Shown here: in pieces, positions 13,312 through 24,477 of the stretch
How positions within the stretch are numbered: position 1 is the stretch's first letter
How the letters are laid out: each line of letters begins with the position of its first letter
From: Ridgeia piscesae
Lineage: Eukaryota; Annelida; Polychaeta; Sabellida; Siboglinidae
DNA length: 64,000 bases
Assembly (NCBI GenBank): GCA_025642075.2
Contig: JAODUO010000971.1
Coordinates: 38,501 to 102,500, forward strand
Direction of reading: 5' to 3'
Position numbers and translations under genes: made by a program
The notes under the pieces: model-generated
Seen by the model: only the letters and a program-made list of their open reading frames with translations
Told to the model about the DNA's origin: nothing
Databases searched by the model: none

Positions 13312-14905
13312 ATGATTATATTTTTAACTTGATGAACATTTTCACGAGTAAAGCAAACTGTTTTAAGCAGACAACAATAGATTTTTTTTATAGGTATGAT
13401 GATTTTAGGTGAACAGTGCTCAAAGAATGTTCAGTGGACAGAAATGTAAATCTGGTATTAACAGTGATGAACTTAATAAACTATTAACTTGTATCCCAAT
13501 ACAAAATGTGTTAATGATCATTAAGTTTTTCGTCATGCTAGTACAATGCTTGCCTGCCGGCCTGTGTAGGGCACATACATAATTATGCCGACACTATTTT
13601 GTGTGCAATCTGTTATAAGCTACCACCTGTCTTGAGCGAGAGCTTTTGCTGGGCTGGGCTGGACAGGCGGTCGCCCAAAACAGGTTTTACTATAGTAGGT
13701 TATATCTACCGCTATCAAAAAGTTATTTTGAAACGTATCATCATAATTAAAATATTTTTTACTAGTTTCCTTGAATAATATGCAAATTTTTAAACAGTAA
13801 TTCAACGATAATAAAATCGTTTTCTTCTTATCTCTGTCAACGTGTTATATTTAGTATTTTGAAGCATTGAAATTGCGAAATGATAAAACCGCCGGTACAA
13901 AAATTGTGTATGTGTACTTCAGTTCCTGTTTTCCTATTATAAATAACATGATTCTATGACATATAGGCAGTTGCATCATTGTATAAACATATCTTATTTT
14001 AATCATTCGTATCCTACATATGCCATCAGGCGTGGCGCTCTGCAGAAATAACACCAACGCTGGCTATCTGGACATATGCTGCTAAGATCGAGCTTATTGA
14101 GGACTAAGCGAGACTAATTGGGGTCTGGACACAAGAATAATATTCTAACGATGGATAACAGTTGTAGCTTCCGACTGATGAATACTAGGAAAATCAGTTC
14201 ATAAATATCTTGTGTTATACGTTTCTTATCTTAAATGTCCGATTTAATATTGAGTTTATCACACTATCATAGACACATAGCGATTCACGTAATGCAGATC
14301 ATCGACACGATGTTAGGCTGCATGTGTCTTTTACGGGATTTGCGTTTTACATTGCTGTTCGTTGTGGTTTCGATAAGCACTTATATCTGACAAGTTGTCT
14401 AAACGCACATAATCATAACACATGTATACGTATGGCCCAAACAGGTTGTACTTCGCGAAAACTGGCACTCTTCATTATTAGTCAAGATCGCCAAACACAA
14501 GTACTTGCCGCTATTGCCATGGCAACCACCATAATAATCGATTAAAATTAATGATTTCCGTGATCGTTGTCACCGGCAAAATGTTCCATTGCTCCTGCTT
14601 GTAATAATCCTTCGGACAATATAACTGAAATACGCTATTTCGGGACAGTTCAATTATTACGACCAAAACAAAACAAAGTCCTATATGTTAACATGGAGTA
14701 TATGGACCTCCTCCAACTGCACGCCCTATTATTGGTTCGGTGTCCGTTTTGGCCCGATCGCCCCTACTATGTTGACATTCGCGGCGGCTCTGGGAGGCGC
14801 GACAATTGCCAACTTCAATGACATGGACGCGAGTTAGGGCGCAAGGCCAGGCAAGGCTTGAACGCTGGTTATAAATGCTCTGAAAGGACGGAATAACGGA
14901 ACAAT

Positions 14906-17900
14906 ATGCAAGCATCAAATAGTGCCTTATATGTGTCTAGAGTTGGACTAATGTTGTCAAGAAGCATTGCTAGTGTTAAATCCACAGGTTCAATCTCTTC
15001 GCCGTCGGTTGCGTGTTCAAATCGCCCGGTGCAGTGTCAAGGACGCAAGCTACAACAGCTGAGGGGTATTAGCTTTTGGGGGTCGTCTAGAAACGAGTCG
15101 AACTCGGATAAAAATGTCCAGGGTTGGAAGAAGGCGGTGTCGGAAGCTGAGAAGATTGTTGGATACCCGACGTCGTTCATGAGTTTGCGATGTCTGCTTA
15201 GCGACGAGCTGTCAAATGTAGCTATTCAAATGAGAAAGTTGGTTGGGACGGGTCATCCCCTCCTGCAGATAGCTAGGTGAGCCCATGCAGTGATAAACGT
15301 TGTTCCACATGGTGTGGCATGTTTATTGTATACATGATGTAATAAATCCTTCGATAGAACAGTTGAACAAAATGTATTGAATTCTGCATTATACACCATA
15401 GCTGATGTATTCTGACAAAAAGTATAAATCCAGTTTGTGGTGGTACTGTTATTCGTTAACATTTCTACTGATTCAGAGCAGAACACAATTAGCAAAGACG
15501 CAGTGTAGACTAGACACATTGTATTAGAAAAATTCTCATTTTTACAAAGAACAGTAAATGAATGAAATATATTCTCACCTGATTGTGTAGGTGCTTGTGG
15601 TGTTAATATGTTTAAAAATAAAATTGACATATATATCTTAGAAGGGCGGGATACACTTAGATAGATAGGTTGGACTCTCGATAAGCCAAAGGGCTTCTTT
15701 GCCCACCTGCCATCTAGAGTTGATTCTCTACGTAGCAATCTTGTTAAACTTGGTCATTGTGGTCGGCAGGAAGTTTTTCTTCGATGGCAAGCACAACATG
15801 CAGATGCGTGGTCTACTTGTGCTGCTCGTCTCAAAAGCAGCAGGTCCGGTAGAGGGCAGCACCATGGAGACTCGAGAGACGATGGTCAGTGGCATCTATC
15901 CAAGGTAAGCATGTGTTGGGGAATGGGATGGACATGGTGATGTGAATTGTAGACTAGGAGTAGTTGCCAAGTTACAGAATGTCATCTGTGTCACTCAATA
16001 CCGAGACAATAGTCTGATGAATATTAACGTAAAAGGTTATACTTAGTACCCAAGCCTTTATATAGGATTTTCATGTAAAACATGGCTCTGAACATTGGGA
16101 ATGTGTATCCCTTGTGATAAATACACATTTGGTGTAAATAGTAAAACATCAATACTGGTCAGGGGTGAACAATAAATAAGTATTACACTTTCTGGTCACA
16201 CCCTTTGCGATACACTATTTTATTTCCATTCTAAGATTATCTTAATTCCGTGCCAGTAAATACTACTTAATTTTTTATTCCTTTATTGATATTGTGGAAT
16301 TTGGAGCGTTTATTTGAAATATACATATTGGATGATTGGTGTGGTGTAGTCAACGATCCGTGGCTGAGATCACAGAGATGATCCACACAGCAAAGTTGAT
16401 CCACCGTGGCGTCATCAACCTGGCACAGTTGGCTACCAACGGAGAGTCCAGTTTGCAGGATATGGTGTTTGGGAACAAGATCGCTGTTCTCAGTGGTGAC
16501 TTCCTGCTTGCCAACGCGTCAGCAGCCCTGGCCGCGCTCCATAACACAAAGGTTAGTACACCACTTGAGGGTCGACAGTTGTTTTTTATCCATTGGCGCC
16601 CCAAAAAATGTACTGATCCGAGCAGGAAAGTGCATTTGTTTTGATAAAAGCATCACTTCACAAAACGTTCACAAGGGGTCACCATGAGTGACATCTTGCA
16701 GACTTTTGTGAATTTTTTCTTAGTGTACTAATTTTTCAGATAAGTATAAGAAGCAGGAACATGAAGTTAAATGAAGATGTTTAATTGTAGGGCCCCTCTA
16801 TTACTGCAAAATATGGGGTGTCATTCAAAATAAATAACCATTGGGGGCGATAAAATTTAAAAACTGGGGGCTGAAACGGGCCGACAGCTTAACAAAACAT
16901 GCAGGGTAGCCTGGGCCATTGCTGTGAGAATATTCCCATTTTACTGGCTGAGTTTCATAATTTTTATTTGAAATTAATGTTACCTTTATCGTTTTATAAA
17001 CTGTCCACATGGCATGTGCTGATTTTGATAGTTTTCACAGCAAATGTAGCAAAGCTACCTTTTATATTTTTCCTATTTAATGACTTAATTAATGACAGTT
17101 GTTAATATCGTTGATTGAGTATGAATGAAGGAATATTATGTTTATCTGTAAATAATATACCTTAAATATATAACACCAGCAAATGACCTGTAATGAAACA
17201 GTCCCCCAGGACATTCACTTTTACGTGTATATTTTACATTTATATGCATTACCTATTTACCGTCGTTCCGGTGCCAGGTTGTAGAGATCATGTCGAGTGC
17301 CATCACAGACCTGATGCAGGCTGAGTTCACGAGATTCAGCGACCACCACAATCTGCCACCAGATGACGCCACTGTGTCCGAGTGGGAGGAGCACACGTTC
17401 CTTGCGTCGGGCAGTCTCATCGCAAAGAGCTGCAAGAGCACGATGCTGATGGCCCAGCACTCCGACGAGGTGCAGCAGAAGATGTTTGACTTTGGACGAC
17501 ATGTCGCCTTCGCTCGCCAGGTCTTGTCTGCGCATACTCTCCTTGTCTGTGGATACTGTGCATGTCTAGTTTTTGTCTACACACACTGTCGATGTCTATG
17601 CATACACTACATGTGTACACGTGCTCTCCGTGTGTACACATATTCAATTAAACAAACCATTCCTGCTTTCAGGTCAGTGCATCCGCACCATGTGTATGCA
17701 TCTATACATACTGTCCGTGTGTTCACACACTCTTCGTGTCTGCTTACTCTACATGTCTACACATACTCCAAGTGTACGCATGCACTACAATGTCTATACT
17801 CAAATTCTATGCGTGCTGAGTTTTGTACCATGTTTACACGTGCTCTCCCTTTTTATATTCTGTCAAGAACATACTCTTCACATCTGCTTATCGTGTTTTC

Positions 17901-20504
17901 TGAAATACATCACCAATGGTTGAAGGAAGTGACTAAACATAGATAGAGAAGATACTCTAACAGTGGTCAGATGATTGTCTCGACTGTTGTGCCACTAGTA
18001 CAGTTCCTGATACTCTAACAGTGGTCAGATGATTATCTCGACTGTTGTGCCACTAGTACAGTTCCTGATACTCTAACAGTGGTCAGATGATTATCTCGAC
18101 TGTTGTGCCACTAGTACAGTTCCTGATACTCTAACAGTGGTCAGATGATTATCTCGACTGTTGTGCCACTAGTACAGTTCCTGATACTCTAACTGTGGTC
18201 AGATGATTATCTCGACTGTTGTGCCACTAGTACAGTTCCTGATACTCTAACAGTGGTCAGATGATTATCTCGACTGTTGTGCCACTAGTACAGTTCCTGG
18301 TACTCTAACAGTGGTCAGATGATTATCTCGACTGTTGTGCCACTAGTACAGTTCCTGATACTCTAACAGTGGTCAGATGATTATCTCGACTGTTGTGCCA
18401 CTAGTACAGTTCCTGGTACTCTAACAGTGGTCAGATGATTATCTCGACTGTTGTGCCACTAGTACAGTTCCTGATACTCTAACAGTGGTCAGATGATTAT
18501 CTCGACTGTTGTGCCACTAGTACAGTTCCTGATACTCTAATAGTAGTCAGATGATTATCTCGACTGTTGTGCCACTAGTACAGTTCCTGATACTCTAACA
18601 GTGGTCAGATGTTTATCTCGACTGTTGTGCCACTAGTACAGTTCCTGATACTCTAACAATGGTCAGATGATTATCTCGACTGTTGTGCCACTAGTACAGT
18701 TCCTGGTACTCTAACAGTGGTCAGATGTACTCGACTGTGTGCCACTAGACAGTTCTGATACTCTAACAGTGGTCAGATGATTATCTCACTGTTGTGCCAC
18801 TAGTACAGTTCCTGATACTCTAATAGTAGTCAGATGATTATCTCGACTGTTGTGCCACTAGTACAGTTCCTGATACTCTAACAGTGGTCAGATGATTATC
18901 TCGACTGTTGTGCCACTAGTACAGTTCCTGATACTCTAACAGTGGTCAGATGATTATCTCGACTGTTGTGCCACTAGTACAGTTCCTGGTACTCTAACAG
19001 TGGTCAGATGATTATCTCGACTGTTGTGCCACTAGTACAGTTCCTGATACTCTAACAGTGGTCAGATGATTATCTCGACTGTTGTGCCACTAGTACAGTT
19101 CCTGATACTCTAACAGTGGTCAGATGATTATCTCGACTGTTGTGCCACTAGTACAGTTCCTGGTACTCTAACTGTGGTCAGATGATTATCTCGACTGTTG
19201 TGCCACTAGTACAGTTCCTGATACTCTAACAGTGGTCAGATGATTATCTCGACTGTTGTGCCACTAGTACAGTTCCTGATACTCTAACAGTGGTCAGATG
19301 ATTATCTCGACTGTTGTGCCACTAGTACAGTTCCTGATACTCTAACAGTGGTCAGATGATTATCTCAACTGTTGTGCCACTAGTACAGTTCCTGATACTC
19401 TAACAATGGTCAGATGATTATCTCGACTGTTGTGCCACTAGTACAGTTCCTGATACTCTAACAATGGTCAGATGATTATCTCGACTGTTGTGCCACTAGT
19501 ACAGTTCCTTATACTCTAACAATGGTCAGATGATTATCTCAACTGTTGTGCCACTAGTACAGTTCCTGATACTCTAACAGTGGTCAGATGATTATCTCGA
19601 CTGTTGTGCCACTAGTACAGTTCATTATACAGCGTCTGTCTCCTTCAGCTATATGATGATCTGCAGCCGTTCACTGGTCCAACAGAAGCCCCGGATCAGC
19701 TCAATCCGTTCTCCATTCCCGTCATCCTGGCCAGTCTACGACAGCACAGTCAGGAGCCTGCCCGCACTGCCCTCTTTGGCACCCTCGCAGAAAAGAAGGA
19801 GGTACAGTTTATAATGTCATGAACATCTTAAAGTGATGGCGCATACGGGGGGGGGGGTACTCCTGATGAGTTATCTTCTTTTTAACAATGGAGTGGTTCG
19901 TGTAAAAATATGTTTAGAAAAAATGCCTAGTTTTCATTATGATAATATTTTGTATGATATTGGCACTAAAGAAGTAATATTCTGTTATTACTGCCTGTGA
20001 TCAACAAGAACATATATACTGCTGGTCAGATGTTTGTTTCATGAAGTCATCAACTGTATACATATACCTGTATTTACAGTAACTGTTACAGTTATTTTGT
20101 ATAATGCCATCATAAGATTTTTCACTAGTGTGAGGTGAAATAAAAGCATGTTATTTTCTATAGTCTAATTAATTTTGTTTATATGAATATCTTAGAACCT
20201 GTATCATATAATTTTAATTACACATTGATATAAACCTGATATAGATTTTGTCTATAAACCCTTCTCCGTGTATGTTTTATAATCATTTTATGGTTATGAA
20301 CATTGTTACAAATATTAGTAATAACAAAGTCTATGACATTGTTTACAGCTCTTCCGGAGGCTGTCTGACAGTGATGTCATCGGTGAGGCTCGCTCACTCT
20401 GTCATGAACACGGCGTGCAGGCCATCGAAGCTCTGTCCCAGTTCCCCGACTCTGACGCCAAACTGGCATTAGCCAACATGACTCGAGCCATGACGGCTGT
20501 ATGA
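14906..20504 (+). CDS. PDSS2: Decaprenyl-diphosphate synthase subunit 2
   Basis: The exons are 14906-15276, 15770-15904, 16350-16551, 17278-17520, 19649-19801 and 20349-20504 (stop TGA), giving 419 aa against about 399 in human. All joins keep frame and use GT-AG sites; the intron 4 donor (GTCTTG) is weak. The family's protein pairs with PDSS1 in mitochondria to make the polyprenyl tail of ubiquinone. Exon 1 holds a Ser/Arg-rich, acid-poor N terminus fitting a mitochondrial targeting peptide, then the family stretch [20 protein letters not shown]. Exon 2 has [17 protein letters not shown], and exon 3 has [20 protein letters not shown] and [16 protein letters not shown]. Where the catalytic subunit has an Asp-rich HDDxxD motif, this protein reads HRGVINL, as expected for the non-catalytic PDSS2. 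Exon 6 ends the protein with the conserved helical tail. Intron 4 carries a 58-bp minisatellite. The start ATG is the first in frame; upstream stops were not traced exhaustively. Confidence 0.95.
15560..15730 (-). repeat. Dispersed repeat in PDSS2 intron 1 (second copy near 47680-47820)
   Basis: The reverse complement of 15647-15728 begins AACTCTAGATGGCAGGTG and contains TATCGAGAGTSCAACCTAT. The same words occur in order on the plus strand at 47682-47770. Identity is moderate, and the family is unknown. Confidence 0.6.
17521..17900. repeat. Degenerate short tandem repeat in PDSS2 intron 4
   Basis: Words such as CACATACT, CTCCGTGTGTAC and CATGTCTACACA recur every 20-30 bases from the exon 4 donor to about 17900. 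This looks like an old, decayed minisatellite next to the younger 58-bp array. The open frame that runs on from exon 4 is intronic. Confidence 0.5.
17951..19623. repeat. 58-bp minisatellite, about 29 units, in PDSS2 intron 4
   Basis: The unit starts GATACTCTAACAGTGGTCAG and ends CACTAGTACAGTTCCT. It repeats head to tail with only a few substitutions (GATACT/GGTACT, CAGTGG/CAATGG/TAGTAG) and one internally deleted unit near 18710-18765. The array stops 25 bases before exon 5. Confidence 0.97.
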
Positions 20505-20640
20505 GGGTCATAGTCAACTTGATATGACTCAACCAGGATAGTCGTGATAGTTTTGTGAGGGTCATGGTTGACTTGATATGACTCAACCAGGACAGTCATG
20601 TGTGAGGGCCATGACCAACCAGACATGACTGATGAAAATG
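20505..20640. repeat. Short imperfect tandem repeat in the PDSS2 3' UTR
   Basis: GAGGGTCATRGTYRACTTGA followed by TATGACTCAACCAGGA occurs twice, and a third diverged copy follows (GAGGGCCATGACCAACCAGA). It starts at the stop codon. Confidence 0.7.
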
Positions 20641-22923
20641 GCTGATTCGACTATAATTGTCATGACTGGTGTGCAGGGTCATGCTCAACTTAATTACAGC
20701 TGTGATGGTTGCATGTCTACCGTCTCGGAACTAGAGTCATGATAACGGGCAATTTCAATAGATATGATGGCAGCAGCCGGTCCAAGGTACACATGTTCTA
20801 CTGACCCTGAAGGAGGAGGCTTTGGACATACACCAACACTCAGGGAGCTCCTCTGTACTTGGCTGTGGTCTCACTATCAACGTAGTCCTTTTCCATGAAG
20901 TGGAAGCTGGTAGTAAATTTTATGAAGGCCAAAATCTTAGGGCAGTACTATTATGTCCGTCCTGCATAAATTTACTTTGATTGGGAAGACGGAATATAAT
21001 GTTTTAAATGCTGAGAAAATATAGTATAAAACTGATGATTTATAGGTGTCGTTTTCATTGTGAAATGCAATATTGTGCATATTGTAGTGTACAGCGACTT
21101 TGTGTAGGTCAAAGATTGTTATGAAATGAATAACCTTTATGTCACGCGAAAGAAAAATGGTGCTTGTGAATTTTTATGTCACATCAGGCATATAAAATAA
21201 AGAATTATAAAAAATTTAAATCATGTGTTGGTCTTTGGGAAATTATTTAGAGGAAAAGTCGTAACCATATAGTAGTTTTAATACTGTATAATATTAGTAG
21301 TTTTAATACTGTATAACATGAGGCGTAACAAAGAACTCTTATTATTATGTTTAGCCCTGTCTACTATACACACACATCACTTCTTATTTTTAAACCTATT
21401 TGACCCCCAACAACCTACAGACTTAGGGACTGTGCCAATTATCTGGACCCATCCTTCACCTCTGACATGTAGAGTTGTTGCAGCCTTCTGGATACTTATG
21501 TAACTTGTGCCACTTAAGGGAGCATGCCTCCTGTGTATATAGAAATGTTTTATTATGCCGTTATACTATACAGTATAAATGACACAAATACATTTTAATA
21601 AAGCAGAACAAACTTTAGAATTTAACTGCAATGTTTATAATAATCGCCATGCTGCTGTCATTCAAACCGATGCCATGGCACAATCTATGCTCCTTGTCTT
21701 GTATACAGAAACTACAGATGCTGTGACGTCCTAACAAGTTGTAGAGCTGTGCTACAGTACCCCTGGCTGGTTGTCTTGGTGGAAGTGAGCGGAGTCGAAC
21801 TATAAAATTATAGCAAGTCCAGTCGATACGGCATCAGCCACGGGAATTGCTCAAATGCTCACCCCAAGTTGAAGACAGATGCACAACTGGTGGGAATCCC
21901 AATGGAACGACTCGTTCATGCTCTAAACATTACACAAAATTATATCACATGACCGGAGGCTGACCACACTCCACATGGGCGACTGACGACTCCATGCATG
22001 AGAGGATGTGCCAACTTTTAGTGCATTTCATAAAATGATGTAGAATGATCGGGCACTAAAGGGTTAATGTTTTTCATTCAGTTTGCTTCTGTTTATCAGC
22101 TGGAACCCCAGTGCACCAAGCATTGCCCACCCTTTGGCACCCACAATGACCTTTAAAAACAGCTAACCATAAATTTACACTATCACGATTCTGCACGGCC
22201 GGTCTGGTGGGTAGTAACTGTTAACGCAGTCGTTCTATTAAGCTTATTAGTTAAGAAATTACAGATGCTAAAATAATATTAGAATGAATACTGTATTTAT
22301 TAAAATCAACGGTCCCAGTCAGTTGTTGTCTGTCACAATGAAAATTCTGCACACTACACACATGTATGCACAGCATTGCACGCACGCACACGGCAAGTGT
22401 AACAACCTTACACAGATGTGAACACATTATAACGCTTGGGTTGATATTGTTTTAATAACATTAATATATTCAGTAACTTTGCACTGCAAAAACAGCAGTG
22501 GTTTCAAACCACGGATCAGCGATTCATATCATAACAAAGCATCTAAACCATCTCAGAAAAGTCTTGCGTGCCATACACACGATATTGTTTGATTTCAATC
22601 CAATCCCTGCTTTGTGCTGGCAAATATATATATCAGACCCTATCAGAAAATAAAGTTTCATACACACAGAGAGGGTATTATACATGATGTATAGTAATTG
22701 TATACAATGGCATTTAGTCCACTTTGAATTCTATGTCGTAACATGTATTTTGGTTAAACCTGTTAAAGAACGTCTGTTCCTTGTTAGTAATATTTATAAT
22801 TTTCTTAATAAATTAAATATGTTGATGGTAACTACCAGTCAATTAGTATTTAACAAGCTTAAGACAGTCTTCACAATTCTACACCATTACCTCCCACAAA
22901 CATCGACCACAAGTGCCAGTTAG
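20641..22923. other. PDSS2 3' UTR and intergenic sequence
   Basis: A canonical AATAAA at 21196-21201, about 690 bases after the PDSS2 stop, is the best candidate polyadenylation signal. A short duplicated stretch (AGTAGTTTTAATACTGTATAA) occurs near 21270-21317. I recognise nothing else here. Confidence 0.4.
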
Positions 22924-22927
22924 TTAA

Positions 22928-23122
22928 AGGGATACTCCAGCCAGTGAAAGATTCATGGTATTAGCTTACACATATATAATATATTGGTTGTGCATAGTAA
23001 CGGTGCACAAAGATCGTTAATAAACAATTTATTATAGTGTAATTATACCAGGAAACATCTATCTTGGATTCAGGGCACTGCCATCTTGTGGCAGGCACAG
23101 AACCACTGTCTGGATTATCCCT
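22928..23122. mobile_element. TTAA-flanked MITE (Kolobok or piggyBac type)
   Basis: The ends AGGGATACTCCAGCCAGTG (22928-22946) and CACTGTCTGGATTATCCCT (23104-23122) are inverted repeats with two mismatches. They are flanked on both sides by TTAA (22924-22927 and 23123-23126), the target duplication used by Kolobok and piggyBac transposons. At 195 bp with no coding capacity, this is a non-autonomous element. Confidence 0.8.
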
Positions 23123-24477
23123 TTAAGTGAAGCCGTATGATATGTGAATATAATGGACATTTTGCAGGTGTAACTTTCAAATTGTAAACACCATTTAGGG
23201 CTTATTTAATGCAATTTGGCAGACAGTACCCTTCAACATATATTAATTCTTCTATTAAGAATATATAAATATTGACTAACGTTGTACATTTAGTACAAGC
23301 TGCTGTTACTGCCAGCTAGAAATATACTACAAGGAAATTCAAAATCCAAACCGTCAGCTCACGTACTGTAGTGCCACTGAATACGCTAAAAAAATATAGA
23401 TAAACATGTCCAATACTATGACCTTTGTGGCTCTAGCCACGTGATTCTCCCTCCTAAAATATAGCACCAAAAGATTATGTTAGTATAGCAGACCTATGCA
23501 AGAATTCACAGCAGTTTACCTTGGTGTCATGATACAAAAACAGTTTCAATTTCACTACTATGACGGATGTTATCATGAAGAATTAAAAGGGTGATCTCCA
23601 GGTGATCTCAAATATTGATGTATGTGAATAATAAAATTACTTATTGGAAGTTTTTAATGTATCTAAGAATTGTGCCAAAATAGATCTATTTAAAAAAAAT
23701 CATTGTTACTTTTTGGTAATATACAGTAATAGGGTGAACACATCAGTTTAATACACATCTTGGTGTCCATTGGTCAAGCCACTGGCCATTGATAAGATGC
23801 CAACCTCCTGGGTAATAGATATTTTATTAGAATCTACCACGACGACATGACATTCTGAGCAAATCACCGATGTGAAAATACTGACTAGTTGCAAATGGTT
23901 GCTTCGTATTAACGGCTTTAGGTACATACCATCCCAAAGCAGACTTGTTTCCCATCAAAGCAGTTATGCAACTGTCATTTGAGATCACCCCTTACTTCAA
24001 CAATACTTTGTACGGTATCTAAATTTATTAATGATGAGAATTCTCTAAATGTATTCTAGAACTGTGCATAATCATTAACTAAAGCACTTCACAAGCAACA
24101 CTGCCAAGGCATGAGCATTTAAAAATAGGCTGTATTCTAAATGAAAATAACGATACAATTCTGATATAATCATGATGTCAAAACCACGACACAACTTACC
24201 TAAAAACCAGACCGCACTTGGAACCAATCCCAGTCAAGCGCCACCTGGTGGCCTTAATATGCACCAGACACACTAACATAATTATAGTGAATGGGACTTA
24301 CAATAACACGGAATGATATATTCTGAAACACAAAACCTAGAGAATTATACACATGTATACACACATTTTGTGTAAACAAATCAAAATTTTACAATTCACA
24401 ACCTGTAAATAAAATATATATATCAAACTAAACCTACATTAATTCAGTCACTGAGACGGCAGTAATGCAGCAGTAAT
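23123..24477. other. Intergenic and probable 3' UTR of the ankyrin/SOCS gene
   Basis: AT-rich sequence without open frames. On the minus strand an AATAAA-like word lies near 24022-24030. A strong CTCF-like word is reported at 24238-24253. Confidence 0.4.

Larger units (their letters stand above)
12961..14905. other. Intergenic with strong hairpins; upstream region of PDSS2
   Basis: It holds two adjacent hairpins (13191-13265 and 13276-13311), AT-rich sequence, and the region just upstream of PDSS2. TTATAAAT at 14869-14876 could be a TATA element, but it is only 30 bases from the PDSS2 ATG, so its role is doubtful. No other gene is seen. Confidence 0.45.

Noticed and set aside
17290..17946. 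Extension of PDSS2 exon 4 as a 218-aa frame
   Set aside because: Homology to PDSS2 stops at the donor after 17520 and resumes at 19649; the extra part is degenerate tandem repeat.
17951..19623. CRISPR-like regular array
   Set aside because: Units are head-to-tail 58-bp repeats with no unique spacers, inside an intron of a eukaryotic gene.
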